Shown piece after piece: positions 49,001-62,129 of a DNA stretch of 64,000 nt (its first letter is position 1; the number at the start of each line of letters is the position of its first letter). The stretch comes from Acanthaster planci (taxonomy: Eukaryota > Echinodermata > Asteroidea > Valvatida > Acanthasteridae). The translations under genes were made by a program, and so were the position numbers. The DNA lies in NCBI RefSeq assembly GCF_001949145.1, contig NW_019091389.1, positions 119,764 to 183,763 of the forward strand. Reading direction: 5' to 3'. Under the pieces are notes generated by a model. It was given only the letters and a program-made list of their open reading frames with translations. It had not been told where the DNA came from and ran no database searches.

Positions 49001-52000
49001 ATATGTCAAGCATGCAGTAACGACTGTGCTGTAAGCTCTACCAACAAAGGAGAAATGGAGGGACATGTAGTCACTGCTCATCTGTCTGCACTGAATAATC
49101 AGTGCACGAGTACCCGGGGAAACATCCTTTTCCTGCGAATGACAGTTGGCCAGTACCAAGCCTCTCCTGTCTTATAATGAGGGGACAGATGTGAGAGCCA
49201 TTTCCTCACCAGTTTGCAAATAACACATACAAGTACGTGTATCTATTATCACTGATTAAGGGTTTGTTGGGTTCCAGGGACGAGCTAAATTGACAGCAAT
49301 GTTTTGTAATTTACTGGAAGTTACTTACGGAAAAAGTCTGTCTGTTCAGAGCACACAAAAAAACCATTTCCAAAGGCTCACTACGATTCAAAGAATGTAC
49401 CACTTGGATTCCGTTTTTGAAAGCAAGCAGAATAATGCACTGTTTTAACATAAACTTGATGAAATATTTTACAGAGACACTTGATAAATGATTTGCCAAA
49501 AATAAAGCCATAATCTTGAAAATGCCACCCTCCTCACAAAAATTGTGTTTGCAAATCATACATGTACATGTTTAAGAATGAGATTAACATCATGAACAAT
49601 GTACGAAAACAAACCAAAATTGAAATACAATGAAGTTATTAGACGATGGAAAATAGATTCATTCCTCCCAGTGTTGAGGTCGAAGCAAATGGTTTGAAGC
49701 TATCTGAACATCCTTCCTTTTGTATACTCAAATGGCTTCAACCCTAACCTTACTGCAAGTATCATGCTAGTAATATACTAAATCTAATATACTAAACAAA
49801 AGAAGACTTATCAATACCCAAATCAACAAAATCCAAGCGATACCTGCCCACTCTTTGATATTGTTTTTGCCAAAAGCAGACATTTTAATTCAATGCCTCA
49901 CTTCAATTTTCAAGAGAACTCCATGACAAAATTCCTCTATCAATATTTCTGTTAGAGGAGAAGCATGTAATGATCTTGCACAACACTCTTGTAAACACTC
50001 CTGCACAAATATATTTGTATTGCGCATTGTGTATTTCACATTGCTCCCCCCAAGAACACCCTTTTTTTACATTTTTAGTGGCAGGGTTTTGGGGTTATTC
50101 TGTTTCAATTTGTAATGCAATGCACAGTTTTTGGTCTGCCAGTGTGCATGGTCAGACCTTTCACTCTCTGAGTCACTAAATTTGGAAATGAATTGTGGTT
50201 GATGCGTACAAACGTCTCAAGCAGGGGAAATTTTGCATGAGACGATGGCACCAACTTCATCAGTCGTAAGGGAAGCATTTTAAGCATTGTCATTCAGGAA
50301 AATGGCTTGTACCACTTTAGTGTGAAATGTGAAACTGAAAAGTTAAATGGTGCATGCATGTAGTTGACATATGACATTATCTGAAGCCAATTTATGTCAT
50401 GCCTTTCTTCTGGATATAATGAGCTTGTTTGTTGCATCATGCTGCTGGTCAGAGATATTGAGGCAAGCCCTACTCTCCCACAATGAAATTCTTTAGCTCT
50501 GTCTGCACTGGTAAAGTATGCACAGCCTACAGATTAACATCCCATTCGAAGAAAAATTACCTGCAGGGTTGACCAGAGAAGGTCTATCAAGCCCCAGACA
50601 TTGCTTTGAGCAAGCAACCTATCCAACCAACAAAGTGTAGGATGGTTCCCATCCAAGGACTGCTGACAGTTGGCAGTGTGGCAGCTGAGCAAGTCAACCC
50701 ACAAGTCTTGTCACAAGACCAGCCAATCACAATACCACAATATCAGTCACAAGCGACAGGGTGAACAATGACAAAGTAATGCTTTGTCCAATTCATTTGA
50801 AAGGTTTGTGATTTCTTTAAGACAGAATGACTTTTGGAGGACTTGTGACAATTGTAGGAATGTCTGATGTTTGCAAAACTGACATTCAGAGTTGTTTTGA
50901 TAATCCATCACTTCCTATTCAATTGAGCCAACAGATGAGAGCAGGTGCGTAATTGGGTGCTTTTCCCTATAAATGTTTATTTACCAGACAAACTGACGCA
51001 TGTCAGAGGTTATTTAAGAGCAGCAATAAGTGTGAGTGCTGTTGGTCCTACTGGTGTGGCCATACACCGACCAGCATAAGTCGAATGACTTTGCCTTTTT
51101 TAAATACTGACCTGGCTAATTTCATCTGAGAAACTGACTAGCAAACACACTAAAATGAAACATCTCCTTCCCACCTTTCTTGACATTCTTGGCGGTTTTT
51201 TCATAGGCCAGCAAATACAGGCTGATCTCAATTTCCCTCTCGCCTGACGGCTCGTCCATAGACTCGCCAAAGACCTGGCTCATGAGGTTCCTCAGGGTGT
51301 TGGGATGATCACGCACCACACCCTTGAAGCGTCGCTTCTTGCCCACTGGGGCTCTCTGGATTGCCTCTGCGGAAGAGTCCAGAAGAAGTTGTTGGTTGGA
51401 AATAAAATGATGGAATCAGATGTAACAAAATTAGCCTTTAAGTACATTTTTCTTTATACAGGAATAATATAAGAACGTAATAAATGGCATATATTAAGGG
51501 AATAAATGTCTTAAATGTGCATTCATAAATACTTGAGACAGTATTTATTACTTCACATTTATTTCTTCTCAGTGGGCATTATCAAATGTTAATACACAGT
51601 CAAGTTGCACATTGTTGAATAGGGAGATTGTCCGAGGTATTTATGAACCGGCAATACTGGTGGTCAAGGTGCTGCATCATCGTCATTGGTCAAGCACTCT
51701 TAAACATTCGGTCAACCATCTCACTCCCTGGAGATCACGCACTGCAATGCTGCCATTTCTCATTGCTAATCAAACACAAGGATACCTACCCTTCCAGGTA
51801 CCCACTTATACCCCTGGGTGGAGAGAGGCAAGTGGGAGTAAAGTGACTTGCCCAAGGTCACAACATTCAACCAGCTGTTGGATTCCAACCCAGACCCTAC
51901 GTTTGGGAGTAACAAACCCAAACCAATGGGTCACACCCCACCACCTTGTTCAATTACATTGGGCACTTCACTCAAAACTCTCCACTTGGGCCCATCGCTT

Positions 52001-55000
52001 AATTTAGTATCCTTTCGGATACTGAAATTTCACGGGAGAAAAACATTACTTAGGTCATATTGATTTCTCTTATGCAAGACCTATTAAAGGCCCATTAATC
52101 AAAAGTTTTGACTTATACCTCATTTTGGAAGGCTGGGTCAAAAATGTCCTAAAATCTTAATATCGGGCTGCTGCCAACATATGCATTTCACAAAACCAAT
52201 GTGAAAGAACATGAAGCTCAAGCTGGTCTCCAACTATATTAATAGAACTGTAAGACAGTAATGTCATCCTTTGTTTACAAGCAAGCTTTCTAAGGAGAAA
52301 GTATCCCACCTCTCAGACATAGGAAAGTGCACATGTAAACAAACTGTGAAGTCTATTTTGGTAAGATTTCTGTGTCAAACTATTCCTACTTGTTCAAAGA
52401 GATTACTCAACACAGCCTTGGTCTTCAGGCTTGATTCCAAGGGGATTAACTAACAGTTAGGATTATTTGGGTCTAAGAAAAAACATGTATATAGCTCTTC
52501 ATAGTTGCGTTCAATATCATAAAGCAGCTCAGGGAATTCATCTCCCTCATCACAAATCATAACTTAGAAGCAGTGCATTCTTACTTTCGAACTGCGACAC
52601 AAATGCTTTGCACATCTCTGTGTCCCATATGACAATGGTGTACAAAACGCCCTCATTGTTGAAGTCCAGCTGGAAACTCTGGCTACTGGGTCCCAGGTGC
52701 ACGTGCATCAGGTCCCTGATGGAGTGCTGGGATCTCTTAGACAGCCAATCAGAGGGCTTCTCACTACATATTAGACAAAAGGATCTAAATCTGTGAGAGG
52801 TTATGAAAAGCACAGGCATGGAAGCTTACCATTATGATTAGTGTGTTCTTAAAAGCTTGCACATTTTGCTTTTTACTGGATAAATCTGGTACAGAAAATA
52901 TACCAGATTTTACGTTTCACAGCTTCAGATCTAACACTTAGGATGACCAAGGCTGTGTGGATAAAACCTCCAGGCATTTTGGGATGTTGAATGCCAAGCA
53001 CAGCAAAACCAAAGTAAAACACTGCCTCTAATCCTACTGAATCTGAAAATCTGTTTATCTCGGAAACAGACCATCTTTCATCCTGTTACTTGATTTTGTT
53101 AGTTTCATCTCACAAATGTCACTGTTGTTAAAGAGGGCTGTCTCAGTGACTCCCAGGGTGCCAGGCCTACATTTGGATACTGGAATCCACCACTGTCACT
53201 GCAGTGGGTTAAGATCTTGCAGTGTGCTGGGCAGTAGGAAGTAGGTGAGGCTTCAAAGGTTGCCGAAGGGCAAAAAAGTAGCTGAGAGATATATGCAGGA
53301 AGAGCGCCCAGATTTGACAGCTTTACCGAGTAAAAACCTAAAGGGGAGTCAGGGTTGAATGTTTTCAACCTGAAGTCTAAGTTGAAAAACATGAGAAAAA
53401 GACTAGCTTTCAGAACCTAGCATTTTACCTTTCCTCTCTGCTGATTCTCATGATGTAGATGTTTTGAGTTGAGACAACCAGAAGACCAGAGAAGTTGGTG
53501 GTTTTGCTGAACTGGAAAATTTGACACTGCATAACCACAAACAAAAATACCAAAAAAAAGAGAAAAGAAAAAAAAAACATTTGTAAACCACACCAAGAAC
53601 TACCGGTAATGAGAACACGCTCAGAGAAAAAACCAGTCTAGAAATGATGTACAAGAAACAAAAAGTCAGGAAAGGCAGGGAAAGAGCTATGGGAAGAAAA
53701 ATTTCAGATGCTGATGAGACAAGATATACAATGTAGTTAAGATTGGGAGAAAAAATGAGACTAATTTAAATGAAAAAAAAAAGTTAATTACATAAGACAA
53801 TCAGAATTGCAAAGAGTGAGAAAAACACCTCTTATGTGAAAAGGCAAGCTTAATTATCTACCCAGCATGAATTGGTATTAAAGGCGAACAGAAAACAAAG
53901 AATGGTTTTAAAAAGAGATGAGGAACTTTAAATATGCACTCAATACTTCAGGTTCAGTTTAGGGGAGAATTGAAATGATATAAAGAACTGAGTGTCAAAG
54001 GCACATACAAGAACTTGGAAACACTCATTTCAGACAGGCATTCTTGAGTAGCCCTGAACCAAACAGAATTAAGAGAAACTCTGGTTGACCCAATTAAATT
54101 TGCCTACAGACAAACTTAATACATACATTTGCACTGGGTTCAGCTCATGAAAAGAGCGACGTCTGAAACCAAAGTGCTCAGATGTCATTCCAAGTGCCTT
54201 CAAGTGTTGGTCTTTTGCCTGCTAGCATGCTTGGTCGCTCCTAATTGTTTCAGACGTCAAACTTTTGCCATACTTACATCAAAATTTGCTTTTAATGTGG
54301 TTTGGAGCGACTTTGGAATGCCTGTCTGAAATGGGAGTTTGAGATTCAAAAGCAGTTTTATGAAACATGGGCTGACCTTTGTCATGCAGGCAAGTTCCTC
54401 TTTGCTACCAAACAATGACATGGAGAAGTACAGCTTGAGTCTGTGGTCGACATTGCTGAAATCGCCGTCTTTAGTGTCCATCATGGATTCCTTTCTAGGC
54501 ACTTTCAAGCTAGCCTCAAATGATGTGTTTAAAGAGCTCTCTTTGCTTGATGAGGAGTTCTGACTAGAGTGCTTGGAAGCTGAGATTTGCCAGCCCTTGT
54601 CAGACTTTGAAGGTGTCCCTGAGTTTTCGACCTTGTGGGTAAGCTCATCATCGGTTGAAGTCCTGGTGCTGTTCACTTCTGGCTTGCTGGCAGCATCACT
54701 CAGGGCATTGGCAAGGTTGGTTTGCTCAGAGTTCAGGCTGGAGTCAAAGACTGAATCTGAGGTGATGCTTACTGTATCGATGCTGTTGTTGCGGAGGACG
54801 GCTATTTCGCTGTCCGTGCTGCCAGCACGTCCCACGCCCACCATGTCATGAGAGGCGGTATCTTGGATACTGTCATTTGAGTCACAGTAACTTACATCCA
54901 GTCTCTTGTGGTTTGATTTCTCTGCCGCCAATATGACGATGTCATCCTCACTGCAAGGTCTACTGCCATGGTTTTGAACTTTATCAAAACTGTTGGGAGT

Positions 55001-58000
55001 GTTACTTTTCTGCTGTTCCGTGGTGGTTACAGAATTGCTCTTGGTCATGGCATTCCAGCTATTTTCTCTGGAGCGATTTGCTTTGTCAGTTTCACTCCTT
55101 CCAATGAGTGAGTTTGTGACACTGTCTGTCTCATTTCTTGACGGGGGGTTAGTAGCCCCTCTGGACCTAGGCGTAGTGGCCCCTGAGGCATCCCTGCTGT
55201 TCACTCCGTCCAGGATGTCCGGGGGCACCAGCGAGTACTTCTGGCTAAAGGGCGCCATGTTCTCCTGCAGCAACTCGCGCAGCTTCTCGTGCTGGTAAGC
55301 CGAGATGTTCTCCAGGGGGTTGGTCTCGTCCCCCCGGCTCATCCTGATGGTCGGGTCAGGCAGGGTGAAGTTGCTTTCACTGCCCGGCGTGTCCTGAGGC
55401 GTGTTCCGCAGTGTGTCCTGCCCCAGGTGCACCGACATCTCACTTGTGTCACCTTCAAGTGTCTCCTCAGTGATGTGCCTCTGCCGACCGAACGGGGAAT
55501 GCAGGACAGAGGTGTTGACCAATGTGGAGGTGCCTGAAGATGACAAGCTGACGGTCGGTCCAGATGTTAGCCCCTGGCTGGGGCTTGAGGACAGGGAGTT
55601 GACAGCACTGTGGTATTCAGTAGATGAACCACTCCTGTTTTTCTCAGCTGATGATAAGAACACTGCTTCTTTATCCCTAAAAAAAAATAAAAATTGACAG
55701 TCTGTTAAAATATCTCACATATGACAACTCATATATCATCAGCTCACAGACTAAAAAACAACCTAATTAAAGCAAGCAAAAAGACTTTGTTTAAAACTCT
55801 TTAAGCTCCATACAGTTCAAAACAATCACTGATATCTTCTGGTGGTGACATAGTACACATTAAAAGAAAAATAAGCCCGCAACTCAAGGTGCACGATAAC
55901 TTACCAACAGTTGATTCAAAACTAGAAAAAGGTTTTGAATAAGCGCAGAACTTCAAATTGATTAAATGACCAAAGATGGTTAAGTGACAAAAGCCAGATC
56001 AGATAAAACTCAACATGACCAAGGACAGAAATTAACAAATTTGCTAACAATCTCAAAAGTAATAAAACTAAAACAGAATCTGCACCTTATGCTATAGATT
56101 ACCAATGATGTGAGAAAATACACGAATGTGTGAGCCACTGGTGACGAAAAACACCCTTTCTATTAAAATGACTTTAAATCCACTTGGAGTTAATAACCTC
56201 CCGTGGTACCAACCTCCCACTTGCAAAATAAACGTTGAATGTAATACACGAAAGTGCACAGAGTTCCTTAGATTTTCCTGCACAGGGAGTTCTGAAGTGC
56301 TATAAATTAACTGTATAGTAAAGAATTTCATTCTGAAGTTCTGAAAAGAGAGTAAATAAAGAGTGCAGAAAAGCATGGCTGGGTCTAATTGCTTGCCTTG
56401 TGATTACTCTGTAAATTATTTGAAAGTCAAAGTACATTTTGTAGAGGTTCCTTCAACTTTTTGTGAACTGTGTGTTAACTCTATGGGGAAAACTTGATAC
56501 ATGTATGTTAGGTTCATTATCAGTACCTAAGAGACATTCTATGAAACCTATTTGTCTGTGTAGGCTACAGTATAAGTTCTTACTTGACTTTCCAAGGAGA
56601 AGATGTTGCCATGGGTCTAAGGTTCATTTCAAGTGAGTTAAGGGACCCAGTTGGCGTGCTTATAGCAGAGGTGTAGTTGCTTGGTGAAACAGGGTTTTCG
56701 AGCTCGACAATCAAATCACTGCCACAGGACGGACACACTGCAACCTCATTCATCCAAGTTTCAATGTCTAATTCAAAGGAAAAAAGAAGAAATACCTTTA
56801 GGTTTTGGGGGACTGGACAAATTTCTCTGAAAAACCTCCCTTAGCATATTTGCTACTAACCATGAATGCTCCCACATTCTCCACCGTGTAGGAAACCTAT
56901 GTGAAATTCTTTGTCCTTGAAACTTTAACGGGGCACTACAGGTAAGTCCCATGTTTAAGTAACATTAGTTGGGCTGTACTTTTCTCAAGTTTACAACGTG
57001 TTCCCACGGGATTCTGCAGTATCTGGGTTAAGGACAAGCCTCCGCTGTAAACAATAGAATTTTGATGCGAACTGCTTTCCTTTTTTGGATTACAGCTTCA
57101 TTAGAAACTGAACCTCTTGCAGGTAAAAAAAAGTCCTGAATACTAACCACTGCTGCTCTCCTCTTCCGAGTTGTAACCCCCTCGGAAATTACCCCTCTGG
57201 CGGGCCGGGAGTTTCCTCTTCGCCTGGTGCCGGGCAAACTCTTTGGAGCACTTCAGGCACTGGAATATGGCCTTGTGAGTGGCAGCAGCTAGCCGGTTCT
57301 CCTCCAGAAATGGCTGAAGGGTCTTGCTCAGGATCTTAAGGGGAGTAGGAACAGAAAGTATTTCTTCCTGTTAACTATGACAAGGCAAATCGACAGAGCT
57401 TAGCTGCACACTTAAAGAGTTTCAAAACCCCTTTCACTGTGGCTCTACGGAATAAAAGGACAAAATGATATGTGTTCAATGTCTGCGTAGGACTCTAACA
57501 TCAAAATAAATTGTTCGAATGACCAATGAACAGATAACATGGAAATTAGTACAAGTTTTCTAGAAACTAAGGAAAATTTTCCAGTAAAATAACAAATAAC
57601 CAACTAACCTATCCGAGAAAAATAAGCATACCAAGATGAAAAACAGGCAATCAAAATATTCAGCCAGGATTCTAACCAGCGACATTCAAAACTCAGCTCA
57701 CTCTACCAACAGAACTATTCAATACTTTTGTTCAGGAGCATTAGTCTGGGGCCACGAGACCCAATCACATCGAAGTCATGTATAGAGTCAAGATGCTAGC
57801 AACCTACAGCAAGAGTAACAATCTTGGGAAACTTCACTTAGGGGTCAATCCATTTCCGTGCAGTTTCATCTGAAGTTGAGAAAAAGGAAACTGAAACTTC
57901 AATGTAAACAGGAAGTTTACACAACAGGCTGCATACCTGGTAACTATCTTCATCCTCTAGAATGTACTCTCGTTTCTGGCGATCTCTCCTGATGTAGTCA

Positions 58001-61000
58001 AAAGTCAGCTTGACAACCGGCAAGATGTCATTCACTCTGACCTCTTCATTCCAGACAGGCTCATGTGTCTGCTGCATACTGCATTTACGTACAGACCAAT
58101 CAAGTTGACAGGGTTCAATTTGAAATTGTTCTTTTTTTCTAGACAGTGTTCAAAGGTACCTTTTTTATACCAACACACTAAGCATGTGTTTTCTCTCATG
58201 AGTCCTCTCTGAAAAGAGTCAACACAGGCGAAGGCACCAAAATTTAAATAGTGGTAAGCATTTCGAAACATTTTGCTTCCCAAATCATTAGGTTTGCCTG
58301 TGTTATTTTGAAATGAAAGAAATGAAAAGGTTTCTGCTTCACTGCTAGTCAACTGAAAGTTGGATGTGAATTTGGCAGAAGTACTTTCAACTTGGGATAT
58401 ACATGTGACCCATGAACAGAATGCACAAAGCTACAAATATTATAAAGGAATCAAGTTGCAGTACAAATTATTGGACTGAAACAGGCACACTTTTATAGCA
58501 TATGGGCAGATATATACAGCTACACCTTAAAAATCGCAGAAAGAGTTCCAGATCAAAAAACAAATGTTGGCATTTGGAGGGAACCTTTCGGAGGAGAAAG
58601 AATGGAATGCAATTTTTATTTCCATATTATAACATTTGGAGGAAATTTTCCAACAAAAAATCCAAAATATTTTGTGGTTTCAGGGTTAAGGCTCTACAGC
58701 ACCAATTACTCCTTTGAAATAGTCCCACTTTTGTGAAAAAGAGTTTGCGAAGACATCTGAAATGTCAATTTCTTCAGGTATTTCTGTGGAGGGCAATGTC
58801 CATTATTTTCACCAACGTTGCAAAAATTGACCAGAGGAATCAAAGTTGTGTCAGAAAGAACCCACCTCTTGAGACACTTCAACTCCAGCCTCTCTGTCAC
58901 GTGACCATTCAAGTCTCTCTCTTCCAAGTGAGTTTCCCTGACCGTCACAAATAGATGCAGGGGTTTGTCTTGGCTGGGCTCCTGCATGGTGACCAGGAGA
59001 GGACTACACAGCTCGTGCTCTAGAGGGGGATAAGGTAAAGGAAAAAAGGTTGAGTAATCAAGATGTTAAAAACTGACGCTTTTAAACTTTCAGAAAACTT
59101 TCAAATCTGATCTAATCAGTTGTAACTGTCTCAAAGGAAACGCAACAAGTGATACTTCTTACGTTATCAAGATACATGTTGACAAAAAAACGAAGAAATT
59201 CCTATCTTTACAAGACTTTGTACAGTGTTTTTCAATTTTCAATGGCATAAGTGTGAAGTGCAAAATAAGGAAATCAGTTGAACCAGGAAAAGTTGCATGC
59301 CTGTTTAGAACTGGTCATATTTGTATATCATATGGTATCACTTTGAACAAATAAAGTAATATAGAGAATCATTCAAGTAGTATGTGCCTAAATTAATGAG
59401 ACAAACCATTCCCCTCATTACCCAGGATTCAATGATTACCTAGTTCATGGTCTCTGTGCATAAATGTATTTCTCAGGTGTTGGGAAAGCACTATGTGAAA
59501 GATAAGGGTAACTTTGGACTAAACACCTGCACCACCATGCATGTATACACATGGTAGATGGCTGATGAGTATGTTCATTAAGGTACCTGTATGGTCATTA
59601 AAGGCACAATGCGTGAACAAGACACGGGACACTTTGGTACCAAGTATGGACGCCCCGTGGTGCTGATACACTGCATGTACAGGGGTGATTCCTGAAATTG
59701 GGGGTCTATTTTTTCCCTGTATCATCTGACACATGATTTTGTAAGTTCAGAACACATTTTCTAATTTGCAAGAGTGATGAACTAATGCAAATTACCTGCC
59801 AAACAAATAGTAATAGTTTGAAATAAATTGCGGTGATATTTTCATGTCAAATGTAACAGGAACACATAAAAAGCCACTTTTGGACCCCTGATTTCTGGAA
59901 TTACAGACAGACCAGTTTCATGGACCTGCAGCATAAATAAGGACAGAATGCATATATGCCTGCTGGGTCTTCACCTAGGCACCTCACAAACAGCGGTTGC
60001 TTTCAAACACTGCCCATTCAATCTCTCTCTTCATTTGGCTGTGTCTAAATTACTTGCCTGTGGCCAGAAATAATGTGAGCATGCGGAAGTCACTGGTTAC
60101 CAGCTGTACTCTATAATGTTTTAGTATGTAGTGTTTGATGGTAATAATTTGTTTCTTGTAACTAGCTTGTTCTGTTATTCTTCCTTGTAAACTGCTACAC
60201 ACCAGTGGAAAACAGCTTATGGTGAGGTGATTTAACCCTGGATAATCAAGAATAAATAAATAAATGGTCATTTCCCATACCCCACAGCCCACAAATCTGG
60301 AAGCCTCTTTGTCGCATTTATTGGGGTACCTGTACACACACAGTCCATGAAGAACAATTACCGATTTGACAATCAGAGAGACTTCAGCTTTATCATCAAT
60401 TTCAAATATATTTCTGCCACTGTAAGATTACAAACCTTCCTCTTCAGGATTTCCTTCCACCCAGCAGCTTTCGAGTGCAACATCTGACTCTGAGCCCAAC
60501 CTCTCTAAAAAGATAGAAGGCTTGGAATTTTTCTTCTCCAGGAGAACTGTCTGTCCTGCAACAGCCGATGACCTTGCCTTTTCCCCTGGGGGAGTGAACT
60601 CGGTTGTCGGTGCACGTATCACTTTTTCGGTGATGCCCTCGATGCCACTGTCAACACGCCTGCCATTGATGTCCTCGTGGACTACGACGTTGTCGTTGAC
60701 AGTGCTACCGATGTCGCTTTCGATGCCGCTGCTCCCGGGACCTAAAGAGTTGCTCCTGTTTCCCTCTGCTGGGGCCATCTGCTCCACTATTTTCTCCGCC
60801 TTGGACTCACAGGTGTCCACTGACTCTCTGTACGGTGCCTGCAATGCCAGCAACCAGTCTGCCCCGTGGAGCTGGCGCATTTTCTCAAGTTCTTGTTTGG
60901 TGTCTTCAATGTCCGAGTCTCGGAGCATGGTAGCTGAGAAGATTGAACATATTGATGAGTTAGTATTTAAGAGCCTTCGCAATGGAATCAAATGTCTTGC

Positions 61001-62129
61001 ATGTGCCTAGATGGACTCTAGTTTAGTACACATTCTGTCACTTTTAATCACTGTAGGATCAAAGGGTGTACTGAGTTCCTACTGATGTGAAGTTTTACAT
61101 TAATAAACACAAATTACATCTTCCACAGGCTTATCAATGCCATAGCTGTTTCAGCACAAAAGTGCCAAGACAAACTCTCTGATTAATCATTCAGTAGAAG
61201 ACTGATATTAAGTAAAATAACATGTCACAATATTTAACCCTTAACACTCTTACAGACCAAGAATTCCTAATTTTCTTGGTACCATTAGATATTTGAGTGC
61301 CATAATCTAATACTCAGCAGGAGCCAAATGGTTTATTCTTTGAATACTGGTGAGCATCAAACATCAAGCCGCATGCAAAGTAATAGTGGCTGGAATGTGC
61401 AATTCTTTATCCAAAAAAAAATGTTTTGGTCTTAAGCAGATCTGAAGGGTATAAAGGGATGAGTAGTTCAGTAACATAGGCAGGGAATTGGTGGATGGGA
61501 ATCACACTTTTATGGCACAAAAACTTCTAATGTAGCGACAAAAAGGTCATAAAGCATACATTCAGCAATGAAAAAATTTGGCAATGAGCCCTGAGCTGGA
61601 CCACAAGCAGGCACAATCTTCCTGGCAATGCAGGCTCCTTTGGTAGGAACTGCACTTCACTGGTTCATGAATGACTGTGAAATGCATGTGTTATGGAAAC
61701 ATCGCCAGCAACAAAATGAACACTCCTGGTCAACATGGCTCTTTTCAACTGATGAGGGGGCACTTCTGCTCAAGGCCGTTTGCTGCTGTTTCTGTTTATC
61801 TAAACTCAGTGAGTGGTACATACATGTACCGGTACGTGGAATTTTAAATTCTCTCAATCAGATTCTGTTGGGTTAGAGTAATACACTTGGGAGGAGAATT
61901 TCAAAGCCTCACCTCTGGTTTTGTTATCGTCCTTCTGTACACCCTGGTCAGGGATGGACACATGCCTCACTTTTGGTGCCCGCTTGCCCTTTGGCCTCTT
62001 GCCCTTGTCCATGTCTGTCGATTCATCAAAGCTGGAGACATCATTGAAGAGGTTGGAGCTGGTGGTGTCCAGAGACGACTGGGAGGGGATGCGCAAGACA
62101 GGTTTTGCCAAGTTGACTCTGGGTATGGC
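46087..62129 (-). CDS. STK11IP: Serine/threonine kinase 11-interacting protein (LKB1-interacting protein 1), 3' part
   Basis: Thirteen minus-strand exons join in frame: 62129-61913, 60933-60436, 59019-58866, 58078-57937, 57334-57148, 56767-56584, 55676-54377, 53526-53429, 52790-52585, 51366-51175, 47660-47491, 47169-47119 and 46239-46087 (TAA). They total 3552 nt, giving 1183 residues. Order and motifs match the human protein as I recall it: RVNLAKPVLR; HGADWLLAL; ELCSPLLV then ERLELKCL; VVKLTFDYIRRDRQKREYIL; FQCLKCSKEF; VAVCPSCGSDLIVELE; VDHRLKLYFSMSLF; FSGLLVVSTQNIYIMRI; SLYLLAYEK; and a C-terminus TPWKEMFGVELKQTV. STK11IP binds the tumour-suppressor kinase LKB1 through its LRR region and has been linked to lysosomes. 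The N-terminal LRR exons are not in the window and should lie above 64000. The coding total already exceeds human STK11IP (about 1088 residues), mainly because of one large Ser-rich exon. Confidence 0.93.
46282..46563. repeat. MITE with GGGCCCAATTT ends, family B, copy 2
   Basis: It begins GGGCCCAATTTCAAGG and ends CGCCCAAAAATTGGGCTC. It shares CTGCTAAGCACAC, GGAGACCGTAAGCAGTAA and GACGTAACAATGGAAA with the copy at 37877-38156. It lies in the last intron of STK11IP, 43 bp upstream (in transcription sense) of the terminal exon, so it spans the region where a branch point would be expected nearby. Confidence 0.8.
51620..51965 (-). repeat. tRNA-derived SINE, minus-strand copy
   Basis: On the minus strand, a B-box-like GGTTGGAATCC (about 51890) is followed by CTTGGGCAAGTCACTTTACT. 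Next come CTCTCTCCACCCAGG and GTGGGTACC. This central block matches the SINE at 3783-4140. The tail is less clear, so the element is probably truncated or old. It lies in the STK11IP intron between 51366 and 52585. Confidence 0.7.
54377..55676 (-). other. STK11IP: Large Ser/Thr-rich exon of STK11IP
   Basis: This 1300-bp exon (phase 2 in, phase 0 out) encodes about 433 residues with very high Ser, Thr and Asn content. It has almost no hydrophobic core until the last 30 residues, where VDHRLKLYFSMSLFGSKEEL begins the conserved PH-like region. As I recall, the human protein has only about 70 residues between its zinc-ribbon-like segment and this VDHRL block. The rest is thus a lineage expansion and probably disordered, with many potential phosphosites. 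Open frames on the opposite strand are by-products of its composition. Confidence 0.85.
56584..57334 (-). other. STK11IP: STK11IP exons encoding a putative zinc-ribbon (CxxC ... CxxC)
   Basis: The exon 57334-57148 encodes FQCLKCSKEF and the exon 56767-56584 encodes VAVCPSCGSDLIV. Together they provide two CxxC knuckles about 45 residues apart (fragment residues 363/366 and 411/414). The human protein has the corresponding FQCLRCGHEF and VCPNCGSD pairs. Zinc binding is inferred from the pattern. The intron between them is phase 1. Confidence 0.8.
57661..57722 (-). repeat. tRNA-like SINE fragment
   Basis: On the minus strand it reads TAGTTCTGTTGGTAGAGTG (A-box region), then TGGTTAGAATCCTGGCTG (B-box region), at tRNA-like spacing. 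Both boxes have substitutions and no body is recognisable, so it is a decayed SINE head in an STK11IP intron. Confidence 0.5.
59683..59904. repeat. MITE-like element, family C, copy 3
   Basis: It starts GGGGTGATTCCTGAAATTGG and ends GGACCCCTGATTTCTGGAA. The interior ATTACCTGCCAAACAAATAG, TTTGAAATAAATTG and GTAACAGGAACAC match 9717-9972 in order. It lies in the STK11IP intron between 59019 and 60436. Confidence 0.65.

Larger units (their letters stand above)
46087..53526 (-). other. STK11IP: STK11IP C-terminal PH-like tandem region
   Basis: Six exons encode two PH-like folds typical of the STK11IP/PLEKHM2 group. The first covers CQIFQFSKTTNFSGLLVV, NIYIMRI, then LHLGPSSQSFQLDF-type strands and WDTEMCKAFVSQFE (C-terminal helix). 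The second covers EISLYLLAYEK, PVSIVVTPSDLYLAEE, the helper exon ELYEDTPSDISIVFFHE and LLCLLNAIQTPWKEMF. Each ends in a helix with Trp/Phe as in PH domains. The exact strand assignment is inference. The 51-bp exon (47169-47119) is unusually small but has good splice sites and matches the human order. Confidence 0.8.

Noticed and set aside
54339-55697. Several plus-strand open frames of 70-100 codons
   Set aside because: They are antisense to the large Ser-rich STK11IP exon, whose codon bias leaves the opposite strand open.
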